64,000 bases of DNA from Eumeta japonica (Eukaryota; Arthropoda; Insecta; Lepidoptera; Psychidae). Under the pieces are notes generated by a model. It saw only the letters and a program-made list of their open reading frames with translations, searched no databases and was not told the origin of the DNA. Shown in pieces: positions 36,601 through 47,237 of the stretch. The first letter of the stretch is position 1. Every line of letters starts with the position of its first letter. Made by a program: the position numbers and the translations under genes. Location of the stretch: positions 310,001 to 374,000 of the forward strand of contig BGZK01000070.1 in NCBI GenBank assembly GCA_005406025.1, written 5' to 3'.

Positions 36601-39095
36601 CAATGAATCATCATTTACTGAGAAAAACTGTAAAATATTTTGATTCATATTGAGATACGTATGATCTGTATAATTTTTATTATTTATATTTGAGAGCCAT
36701 TATTATATTAATCTCTTTATCAATTCTCTAAATTTTAATTGCTTAAAACATGCATATACGTCAAGACAAAAGCACAGTGGTGACGGAATTGCATCAGCGA
36801 TTTGCTTTCATTGTGAAGTATTTAACTTGAATGAAATCAGAAGCCACTTTCTTTATGTTTTAAGGAAATCAGTTCTTACATCTTCTAGAAGTTGAGAAAA
36901 ACGATTTTGCTACTTCGAACAAGATCAACACAATACATTTCAGACAAGGCAACATTTGTCTGAAATTTTTGATTTAACTTGCGTTCGGCAATGGTCAGCC
37001 ATTGCTTGCTGAACATTTTAGACAGGCGAAAGGAGACGCAAGTTCAAGCAGAAATATAAAGATTGTGTGAATTTTCAAAAAATTTACATCTTAATGCCCG
37101 CCATTTCATGACATTAGTCTCAAATCGTCAAGTTATATGAGCTACCAGGATATTTTAGAGTAAACTTCTATATCCGAAGAAAATATATTGTAAACTCTTT
37201 TTCTTAAACTGGCACTACAAACAGTCTAAAAATGCTGGATGTATATAGTGAGAATCATGTTGGTACAGCAATAATTAATAGATTAAGAGGTGTTATATAA
37301 TACTGAATTTGATTTTTTATTCAAATTAGTATAGCAATTTTGCAAAATAATTTTTAGTTCAGTGTCATTCGTAAATTCAAAACAAGTCACTTCAAAAACT
37401 TCTAAGAAATGCTGCAACCACCTGACGAAACTACAGCAAAAAGCAAGCACGGTTGGTAGTGGGAATTTAGTGAAATACGAAAGTGATTAAAATCTAGAAA
37501 CAATTATTAAACTGGTCAAAGGAATATCCTTGACAAGCGCGTCCACATTAACATCTAGCCGAACTGGATGTTATCTCACAAATTGCTACCAACAAAGACC
37601 TATTGTATTTTTAATACAACACGATGTAAACACAACCGAACTTATTTACTTTTCGTCCGAAACTTGATCTATAGATTATCGTGATGTATCGATTTTACTA
37701 CTCCTTTTACAACTCTCGCACTAGACCAAAAAAAAAAAGGATATAGACTAGCATCAAGTTAAAAATAGTTACATTATGTTTTTTCCAACCTAGTGATTAG
37801 CTCTAAGAAAAAAATAAAAATATTGTTATCAATTTCGTGTGAGTAACCTGCAACTACTAGGTTAATGTTGTGTTCAGTCTAACGATTGGTTAGAGCAAAT
37901 TAAATTTGAAAGTGAATTTATTTACGTAAATTCACCTTCGATGGATATTCGATAATTACTAGGTTAATGCTCTGTGTATTCTAAAATTAGTTTTAGCACT
38001 AAATTGAAATTACCCATATTGATCCCCGGCTCAATAACTATTTGGTTAATGCTCATCTCAGTAACAATTAGTCCTTCGAAGAAATTGAAATCACTTACTG
38101 AATTGAATCTCCGGCGGGTATTCGATTACCACTTGGTTAAGATTGGGTGGAGGGTCTTTCCGCGGATACGGCGTTATATATGTCACCTGAAATAGGCCAA
38201 GAGCTTATTATTAACGTCGCATCTCGTATTTTTAACCGACTTAAAAAAATAAGGGAGGTTTTATATTCTTCTGAGAGTATTTCTTTACGTATGTTCATTG
38301 ATAGCTTCATGTCAATAGTGGGACGATTTCGAGTTTTTTTCGAAAGAGGAATTCTGGGAAAAGATGAGGAATCAGGATCTGATGATGGGATTCTGGATAA
38401 ATCAAGGGAAACTTTCAAATGCTATAGGCACGTATAGTGTGTTTGAGCTCTTTTTATTTATTGGTATTTTTTTCTTATGATAGTTATCATTTCATGTTGT
38501 TGAGTGGATGACGGAACCCACAGCACTCTTTAGGAGTTAGGAGATAATACTGCAATTTGTTGCTAGAAATAACTCTTCAATGGTCATTAGAAAAACCTAG
38601 TACACACAGAATTAAAATGAATGACTTATTAATCATATTTTTATTCCTTCATGTAATTCAAACATCATTATATTAATAGGAACACATCGGTAGGTGTATT
38701 CCAACTAAGAATGTAAAGACCCTAAAGTAATTATCAGTGTAAAATAAATTCGGGTTCGGAACTGCTTTTCCACGTGCTCTATGCCAAAGTGAAGGAGGTG
38801 ACTGGTTAAAAAATTTAGTACTTCCATATGACGTCTCATCAGTTATTAATTAAGAACACTATCCCAAATGAATTTACGTTCTCTTAAACTAAAGATCTAA
38901 TAAAAATATTCATTAAAGGACTAAAAAAATATGTAATACCTCGTGCCCCGCATTCAACAAGTGCTCAACGTAACCGTTTCCAAGGATGCCGTGACTTTTT
39001 CCCGGGAAAGGGAAAACCAATAATATTCTAGCCGCATCGTTTATACAAATAAACAAAACCGTAACAATCAATATAACTTCTCGAAAACGCGACAT
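30696..39095 (-). CDS. UGT: UGT-C: complete UDP-glycosyltransferase, 8 exons
   Basis: Exons in transcript order: 38940-39095, 38099-38186, 36392-36584, 34775-34969, 34283-34502, 33635-33854, 31817-32036, 30696-30942. They total 1539 nt (512 residues); the last exon is 247 bp, not 268. I chose MSRFREVILIVTVLF as the start because it gives a signal peptide and puts the catalytic His at residue 35 (FPGKSH) as in UGT-B; an in-frame ATG 18 codons upstream is possible. Other landmarks are FDLAIIEW in exon 3, NASFVLSNSHVSLGEPVRLPQ in exon 5, WAPQQ in exon 6, FITHGGLLSTTETVHYGVP and FADQF in exon 7, and a membrane helix ending KKRP (KKxx). Donors are GT throughout, with a weak gtcggt after exon 7. 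A perfect 52-bp palindrome sits in intron 6. Confidence 0.95.
33522..33573. repeat. Perfect 52-bp palindrome in UGT-C intron 6
   Basis: 26-bp arms (33522-33547 and 33548-33573) are exact reverse complements with no spacer; the outer end is AGTAGCTAATTAACCACTC and the centre AAGTAGCTACTT. It lies about 60 bases inside the intron from the exon 6 donor, so the transcript could fold it into a long stem next to the splice site. Confidence 0.95.
35574..35900 (+). mobile_element. Dispersed element with agggttccgagcc start
   Basis: tttttagggttccgagccaa, then aaaatggaacccttatagtttcgcc, then four GTCC units and gtctgtatgcc. This resembles but is not identical to the 18374 element; a G run (agggggggggcgcc) near 35776 is part of it. 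It lies in intron 3 of UGT-C. Non-coding. Confidence 0.65.
37845..38080 (-). pseudogene. Three decayed copies of the 3' half of UGT exon 2
   Basis: On the minus strand three pieces resemble exon 2 (NLNQVVIEYPPEI at 38099-38186): NLVIIEYPSKVNL near 37915-37985, INQIVIEPGIN near 38015-38060, and INLVVAGYSHE near 37845-37880. DNA also repeats: (g)tattcgat(t)a..actaggttaatg. All lie directly downstream of the real exon, in intron 2 of UGT-C. They look like tandem duplications of the exon end that then decayed; none keeps a clean exon structure. Confidence 0.5.
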
Positions 39096-39709
39096 TTTTG
39101 CGTTAAATGTGTCTGATCTTTTTACATAAAACCGATTATAGAACGTCACAATATAGACATGAGCTCTATATTAACTAATTACAGTGACCTTTGCCGCAAT
39201 TAATACCCTAAATTATTTGTCATTAGGAAAATATAACCGGCGATTGATAACGGGAGTCCCAAAGTGGCGTCAATAGTCTCAGTTCTAGTATCTTTATATA
39301 AAGAGAAGAAAAGATTTACACAACGGAGAAGACACTAGATTTTGGCATTGACGTAAACTTTATTAACTTATGTATTTTTCCCACTCTGTATTCTATATTT
39401 ATTTGTTATCTTTAAAACACTACACGCCGGCAACGACATATATTACTGAATGATAAAGTTGATACCGCTAATTGCGGTTTGTGCTGTTGAATTATTTTTA
39501 TATCAACATGCAGACAATACTCACGGTGACCAAGTGAATATTGTTTTCCTGATAAATGATAAGGCTGCGTCGTTCGACTCAGACGACGTAAGTTGTAAGG
39601 ATTTGAAACGTGGTACAGTCGTCGAGAAATTGTATACGAAAATTCGTTGCACCTAAGCCGAAAGACGGATATAAAAAATGGGTTATTCTTTATGGATTAC
39701 GATAATAAT

Positions 39710-40165
39710 AAAATCGGTCAAGTGCGAGTCGGACTCGTACATGAAGAATTCCGTACTTCCGTACAATGTTTTAAAGATATTATAGTTCAGTGTAAAAACA
39801 CATTTCTTGTATGACGATTCTCTTTAATTTTTAACTTTATTTTATTTTTGGTGTTTGTTGTTATAGCGGCCATATTAATATATAAACGGTGAACACTTCA
39901 AGTATCTAGTTAATGCCACAATAAAGATCGAGTTAAAAACGCTGAACAAAACACGTTCCTTATATGACGACCCCCTTTATTTTTAATTTAATTTAATTTT
40001 TAGTACATGTTATAGAGGCCACAGAACTACATAATCCGTGAAAATTTCAATTATCTAACTAATACGGCTCAAGAGATAGAACCCTGTGACAGACGGACGG
40101 ACAGAGAGCGGAGTATCAGTAATAGGACCCCGTAGACTCCCATTGGATACGGAACCCTATAAAGG
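39710..40165 (-). mobile_element. GTCCGTCC-type element, reverse copy
   Basis: Read on the minus strand it starts tatagggttccgtatccaat, has ggggtcctattactgatactccgc..ctgtccgtccgtctgtcac and ends gagtccgactcgcacttgacc. It is the same family as 18374-19150. Confidence 0.75.
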
Positions 40166-41489
40166 TATATTATAGTGTGATAATGGATACTATTTTTATT
40201 AAATATATTTATTTAAGTATTTCCAATTTGATCGAACTTTATCTCGTATTTGTTGGAATTGTTGAGGCTCTTCACGAATTTTGATGCGAAGGTGACGAAA
40301 AATGTTGTAAAAAAGTCCTCCTTTAAGAAGACATAAATATTATAATAAACTATTATATAAAAAAAATATAATTAAGAGCCACTGTCGGTTTTTGTTCATT
40401 AAGCAAACAATTAGTTTTTTTTTTGGAACACCGGTCCAGTGGGTTTGTCTAAGCGAAGTAGACAAATTTCTAATTTTTAAATGTACGTCTGTCGTGAAAT
40501 ATTTTCAAGTGACTTAAGCAACATAAATTATTTGATAGTCATGTCGTTCTCGGCTGTTCTGTCACGTGTCGTTTGTTATCGTAATGACTGGGCGTTTGTT
40601 GAGCGGCGTGAACGATTATTTTGCACGTAATAATGAATGGTTCTGATAGTACAATCTACCGACCGTGTGATTTATCAATAAGCGAATCAAATTTGTATGT
40701 ATGCATGTAAGCGTTAAATAAATAACCAGACTTAATTAAAATTAGCCCAAGTAAGTGTTGGAAACGGCTTCCCTTCAAATCAGAAATACATACATATTTA
40801 ACTTTGATATGATATGAAGGTTCTAAATTCCTTGACGATTTGTGACTGAGTGCTACCCCAGTGCGGCAACTAACACTTTTGTGACGCGAAATGGCCAGAT
40901 GGAGTGTCATACCTCCTTTAGACAATCACAAATTTCGTTAGTTATCATACGTGTAGTTGTTATGGATTTGTTTTTGGCAAAGGGAGGCATAGGTCGACTG
41001 ATAGCGGTCCTAACACGACACCCTAGACAAGAGATTCTCTATGCGGCTATCCGTTTCTTTCGTTACTTTGTCTGACAAGGTTAGCTGAATAGAGTGACTC
41101 TTCTCAGGGCGTCACGCTGCGTCTGCCCATCAATGTAAAGCTCAAAGGGCTGGATTTATAATGTAGGTGTGGCAAGCAATAGGAGGGTGTTTTTCATAGT
41201 ACCGTCGCTAATGAGGCGGAAAAGGTCTGAAAGCTAGTATGGAAGTGCTGGTAGTTTCGAAGTAAGAATCATGAAAAATGGCTTATGGGCTTTTATTTGC
41301 AATTAAAGGTATACGTATTACAGAATTATGTATTGAAAACTGAACCCTATAGTAGTAAATTTTTGTGTTTTTCAAAAATCAGGGCTGAAACGAGAGAGTG
41401 AAATTATGAATGGGGTACCGTTACTTACACAATACTATTTTTACATTTTTTAGATATCAATAAGCATATACCCTATATAAGGTATCACG

Positions 41490-41710
41490 AGGGGGACTAG
41501 GATCGAATTCAAGTGTGAAACTGGGATCGAAAAAGCGTGGTGAGGTTCAAGTTTAAGTGCGGAATAGAAAAGTGCGGGGTCGGGATGGAAAGTCAGAACA
41601 GAATTGGAGATGAAATTCAGAATGAGATTGAAATCAGAAAGGACCGTGAGCTCGGAATTTGAAGTATAGAAAAATAAGTTGAGAATAAGTTTTTCAAAGC
41701 AATATGTATA
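41490..41710 (+). repeat. Degenerate purine-rich short tandem repeat
   Basis: Units of the type ggatcgaatt, tgggatcgaaaa, cagaatgagattgaaatc. It resembles the imperfect repeats next to Helitron ends at 26240, 55740 and 60170, but no hairpin-CTAG end is visible here. Confidence 0.5.
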
Positions 41711-41747
41711 GAATATATATAGCTCATGGCCCAATCTTAGTCTGCTC

Positions 41748-41905
41748 CCAGGGAGGGATTATCAGCCCATTTTCACACCACGGATATCCTCTTTCTATGC
41801 AAAGGACCCGCAACGCACTGGTGACTCTGGTGTGTTGCGAGTGTCCATGGGCGGTAGTGACTACATACTTTCTGGTTACTTGCTCTTCCGTTTACCGACC
41901 AAAAT
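41748..41905 (+). repeat. Dispersed repeat, family 1, partial copy
   Basis: gcaacgcactggtgactctg, then gtgttgcgagtgtccatgggcggtagtgactacatactttctggttact matches the core of 3725-4065, in the opposite sense. Confidence 0.7.
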
Positions 41906-42696
41906 GTTATAAAAAAGGTTTGGAATTAAGAGTAACATAAGAATATGTAATAAACTTTAATCATGAATCGTTTTATTTAGATATGTATATATATGTAACA
42001 CAAACACATATAAATTATAGAACCATATGTATTTTATGACTCACTTCGTCGAGTTAATTTGGAAAACAGCATAATTTTTCAAAAGTAGAATGATGAGGAC
42101 AAATACAATAGTTAGATTTTTATGAAATCTACTAAAAACTGTAAATGTATTTTTAATTAACCATAAGCTTGAGCATATATTTTAGGTAACGCATTCGCGA
42201 TACTTTTCTTTATATATTATCTTTGACAAAAAATAAATTTCTTCCTTTAAAAGGGTTCAAGGACGCTTCTAATTAAGATCCTCTATTATAATTATAATGC
42301 TAGGTTAATTATAAAGCTAGCAATATATGAAATTCCGATTCATACAAATTTTTATTTTTGGCTCCAAATCAACAATAAATATTGAACAAACACTTGTGAT
42401 TTCTTGTCATTAATTTTTTTTAAAATGTCGTCTACGCGTCATGGCGACTACGGCTCTTTTATGCTATTTGTCAGGTTTTTACTTTATGTTATTGTCCGTC
42501 ACCTTCATTCCCAGGGCAGGGTAGGGCTATAATTACATGTTTTGTTTCTCTCTTTTTTTTTTTGATAGGCCTTATTTATATCTTATATCTCTATTACAGT
42601 TTCTTACCTTGGTCTATTTCTTATTTGGTACTTATTTCTATGTTACTATTACTTTTAGTTATTAATAATTTTTTCGTACCATCCTTGGATATCTTA

Positions 42697-43881
42697 TCCT
42701 TACTAATATTATAAAGGCGAAAGTTTGTTTGGATGGATGTATGGATGGATGTTTGTTCCTCTTTCACGCAAAACTACTGAATGGATTTCGATGACGCGGT
42801 ACAATAATATATAACTTACACATCAGAATAACACATAGGCTATAATTTATAAAGATATAGTGGGAATTAACAAAATATAACGAGAAGTGTCAAGTAAGCA
42901 GGAGAGAAAATCTGCCATCTGCGAGGAGTATTCTGGCGCGCGCCGCAAAACCGTTGGAATTACACGTATATAATGTACAATGGAAATGTTTATCTTAAAT
43001 AGTCCTACAAAAAAGCTCACGACAGCATATAACTATCTTTTATGTGTAAGCCATTATCGCCAAAATAGTGAACCATAAATGCAATAATAATAGATAATTT
43101 ATTTCTAATGCACATTTTTTAGTAACAAATTGATCCTTATATCAAAATATATAATTTTATCGCATCTGGTGTTTAAAGTAGATAAACTTTGTCTTTTACA
43201 CTCCATCATTTGGACAAATATTTGAATAGTTATGACGAATGACAAGCGAGTGCGCGATATTACGGTGCGGTCCGGCGGCAGGGTTAGACCATAAAGGTAG
43301 CAGGCATACATTTGAGCACGCAATGTTTTCCCACGGCCAGCTCTATGTGACTTGCTCACGCGTTTCTTAATCGCAAAATCTGCATGTTTATACAGACCAA
43401 AATAAATCGTTTAACATAGTTTATAGGGTATATTGCAGTAGCCACCTATAACTTTTGCTACCATCAATCATTATATACTTCCGTACCTATCCATCCTTAC
43501 AAACTATAGCATTTATAATACCTATAATACATATTAGCGAGTTCATCTTATAAAATACTTAGTTCCAATTTAAATACTTTACACAATATAACTGTTCGAA
43601 CACTTATAACTGAATAGCTGGACCGATTTTCATTTTAATTAATAGTGATGAAATGTACAAAATCAGTAGGTATGAATTATGTTTAACTTCCAACAATTTT
43701 AAGTTGTCGCTTTATATTGCTTTAAAAACATCAATACATGTAAACGAAATAGCTACGAATATATAGGGGCTGTGGTTATATCACAATATGTATAAATTGG
43801 CCCTATAAAAAAATTTCCATATGAACAAGATGAAAGAATACATTTTATGCCTACGCGGGCGGAGCCGCGGGCAAAAGCTAG
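42697..43881 (+). mobile_element. Candidate non-autonomous Helitron, 1.2 kb
   Basis: Starts TCCTTACTAATATTATAAAG after an A and ends gcgggcggagccgcgggcaa then aagCTAG before a T. A 5' TC, a GC hairpin close to a 3' CTAG and A/T flanks are the Helitron pattern. Internal phrases (ctactgaatggatttcgatg; agctggaccgatttt) are common in moth repeats. No Rep/helicase coding is seen. The two ends could belong to different nested copies. Confidence 0.55.
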
Positions 43882-43984
43882 TATTTTATAAATCTGACAT
43901 TTCATTCCTATTTCTTGACTTATGTACTTTTCATATTCACCCTATTGTTTTTTATTTAAATTGCTTTACTTCTGTATCATTTAT

Positions 43985-46500
43985 TGTTAAGCTTTGTGCA
44001 TTTTTTTTATTACCGTGTTGCAGAATCTCATGAACTTTCCTCTGATTTTCCTAGTGTCTATTATCTTCGGGAAGTTCTGCGTCACGAAAATGACGCCAAT
44101 TTCTGTCTCCAGCGCTACATGATCCCGAAAGAACATTGGGAATTCCTCGAGAACGTGCAGCACGTCCTGGATCTTTGCGGGATTATAGGCGCAATACGGT
44201 GAGTCCTTGGGTTTAAACCTGTGTAGGTATTGTGCGAACTCGCCGTATTCTGTAAGGGTTTGCGCCACTTGGGACATCATTTCCATTTGTTGGAGGACCG
44301 GCTACGCCAGTTTCACTCGGGGAAAGAAGCATTTGGTGATTTCACCCGTGCTTCCATCGGCGTATCGCTCTTGCAATTCTTCCAGGCTCGCCGCTCTGAT
44401 CACGTTTTTTGCGTACTACTGCAAAGACTTGTCATAGTCTGCTGCTGTATTTTGGTGAGAGCGGCGCGCCTGGAGAGCTTGTCTGCATGCTCGTTGCCCG
44501 CGATTTCGGCATGCGCTCTAACCCAGAATAGGCGAAAAGCCCTGCCTTCCGCAACGAATTCAGAGATGTCGAGCCTAGCGTCATGAGCCTGAGGGCGATA
44601 GGTCTTGAGGCCGGTCAACACCTTCACAGCTGACCTGGAGTCACTGAATACGTTGACCGGCCTATCTTTATTCTTTTTCACCCTCAGTTTCGCTCTTTGC
44701 AGCGTTGACCATCTTTACCTGAAAGAAGGGATCGAATCGTAGCATCGAGTACCATGTCTCCTCTCTGTCTCGCCATTCGGTAAGGACCGCACCGACTTTG
44801 CCCTCTATCCGGCTTCTGTCGGTGTAGATATGCAGCCCAACTACGGCGAGACGGTCTAAAGCTTGAGAGTCCAAGTTCTCGACACTCTCGTACCCCATCT
44901 CGGGCACGCGCGCGGGGTGAGGTAATTCGCCGAAATATACGGGTTTTTCGAGCTCCCGGCCGACAAAGGTGTCCCCCAGATCTTTACCGCGCTTCACCTC
45001 AAACAACCAGGCCCCTTCCCTTGCTCTTATGTCGAGAGGAAGCAGCCCTGAGAGGATCAGCACGGAATGCAGGGAGACTGTGTGATGTGCTCGGCATTCT
45101 TTAAGGGTGATGCTGCGGTGGACAGCGTCGAGCATCTTTCACATGTCGAGCTTCCCTGTCACCGGTGCTCAAATGCACGATGCGTACAGAATGACAGACT
45201 CTATCACGGTAATATATATGGTCCTCACGACCTCCTGACTCAGACCCCACGTCGCCTTGACCGCTCGGGCTAATCCTTTATATATGTTTGCAGCCTTTTT
45301 ACAAGCCTTGGCGACATGAGGAATGAAAGTTAGCTTCTTATCTATGGTCAGACCGAGGAGGCATATTTCGTCAACCAGGCTGATTTGCTCGCAATTTATG
45401 TGCACCACTGGGTCGTCATATTTCAATTTTTTTGTCAGCACTATTGAATTAGTTTTCGATGGCGCGAACCTCAGCTTATTTTGACTCCCCAGTAGTGCAT
45501 GCGAGCTAGAGTACGATTGGCCTCCACCTCAATCGGTGAAGCCGACTATCCGGAAAACATGAGGACCACATTGTCCGTAAACTCCTGTATGTACACGCCG
45601 AGTTCCCCGAGTTCTCGGAGCAAGGAGTCCAGAATCAGGTTCTAAAAGGTTGGACCGGTTATAGAACCCTTTATACATCCCTTAGAAGTCCTTTTCCTGC
45701 GCTTCCCTCCAGCGTACCTAACGACAACCTCCCGGTCTCGAAGGTAACCTCAAATCATGCCGTGGAGGTTTACTGGATAGTTTTGAGCGCACAGCGCTAG
45801 CCACTACGCGATGTCAAAGGCGCCTTCTATGTCCAATGACACCATTAGAATTATCTTTTTGAGATTTAACTTTTTATCTTGTGTCATTAGATCATAGAGT
45901 TTGTCCTACGTTCCGCACTGCAGTATGAAGCCATACTGCTTCGCTTGTAGCTTTGGCATTAAATGCCACTGGAGGCGTCCGACCATCATACTTTCCACTG
46001 TTTTGCCCAGCACAGGGAGCACACCTATAGGGCGGTAAGACTTTGGACGGGTAAAGTCTTCCTTGCTCGGCTTCGGGATTGCTTATAAAGAGGCCACCTT
46101 CCAGGCTCGAGAAAAATATCCCACCTCCAGGCACTTATTGGCCATCGCTAGGAACAATCCTACGTCCCGGAAGATCGCCGCCTGGCCTATGTCCGTCGTG
46201 AACCCATCAATACCCGGGGCCTTTCGTGGGTGAAACTTTTTAAGAGCGTTTCTAATCTTGGCCCCGTAAAAGGTGGGTCTACCTTGGGTAGATCTCCCGA
46301 AGTTGCGGATGGTTGAGTACCTCCGTCGGTTCACCTTCTGACTTCTGTATGATACGAATCGTCAGTATCGACCTGGTCATCAGGGAAAAAGGTTTTCACC
46401 AGGAGGGTCGCTGACTCTTTCGGACCTAATACTCATCCCGAGTCAGTTTGAAGTAGAACTTTCTTCCAGTTCTTTTCCAGTTGCCATTAGATTTTGTTTC
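43985..46500 (-). mobile_element. R1-clade-like non-LTR retrotransposon relic
   Basis: Minus-strand blocks in order from 46500: RKAPGIDGFTTDI (start of RT, 46083-46334); LGLTIDKKLTFIPHVAKACK with KGLARAVKATWG (45169-45441); VFSDSRSAVKVLTGLKTY and FRLFWVRAHAEIAGNEHAD, an RNase H domain (44400-44681); and PAKIQDVLHVLEEFP (43987-44286) in the C-terminal zinc-binding region. The region is GC-richer than its surroundings. It lacks ORF1 and the endonuclease, and stops and frameshifts break RT, so it is 5'-truncated and dead. Confidence 0.88.
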
Positions 46501-47189
46501 ACAAGTCACTAAGTTCTTTTACGGATGCCGCACTAATAGTGCGAGGTAATAAGTAAGATCACATTCGTATGCGTAGGTTAATACAAAATTATCCATGATG
46601 TCATGATTTGTTGTAATTATAAAGAAGCACATATGTCTTTATTGATCCAGTAAAATTAATCCTATAATTATTGCATTAGATTCACTACAGTAGACGGAGT
46701 ATTGGATTGTTTTATTTTACGACGAGCCCTTGACCGAGGCCGAGTGCATGAACTATCGCTAAAAACTATCGATTATGGGCGTATTAAAAAGCAATATGGT
46801 CTTTTCGTTAACACTTCTTTTTCGTAGTCGATTGGGAACATTATCGATTGAAGATCGTTCCAACATTTCACCGTATGGAGAGTAAATTGTGCATGAATCG
46901 GTGGTAGCATGCCAGGCATCAAAATGGTGATGATGATTTTCTGGCGAGCGGAAAAATTATGGAATTAAAGCAGCAGAAATACGGTTTAACAATTCTTAAG
47001 GGTACTCCCTGTAGTGTTTTGAAGAGTTTTTTTCTTGGTCATCATGTTATCTAGTCGATTTATAAATTATTTCAGTAAGAAAAATATGTTATACTTTCAT
47101 TATCAGCCAATAATCCTATTCTGTTTCATATTAAGTTGAATGTGAAATACTAGAAATACAATAACACAAAAAAAGTTTTAAGAAATAAC

Positions 47190-47195
47190 TTTATT
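47190..47195 (-). terminator. Polyadenylation signal of UGT-D
   Basis: AATAAA on the minus strand, about 43 bases after the UGT-D stop codon. Confidence 0.6.
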
Positions 47196-47237
47196 AAATA
47201 AAATAATTTAGGGATCCTTAATTTTATAAAAAAGTAC

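Larger units (their letters stand above)
39096..47189. other. Intergenic region between UGT-C and UGT-D
   Basis: About 8 kb without a supportable host gene. A ctttatataaag sequence at about 39293, some 200 bp before the UGT-C ATG, is a possible but weak TATA element. Mobile elements at 39710-40165, 42697-43881 and 43985-46500 and repeats near 41490-41905 are listed separately. ORFs at 40656-40925 and 40842-41075 overlap on opposite strands and show no domain. From 46560 to 47190 I see nothing. Confidence 0.6.

Noticed and set aside
44207..45273. Plus-strand ORFs over 44207-44586 and 45067-45273
   Set aside because: Antisense shadows of the R1-like relic, which reads as RT/RNase H on the minus strand.
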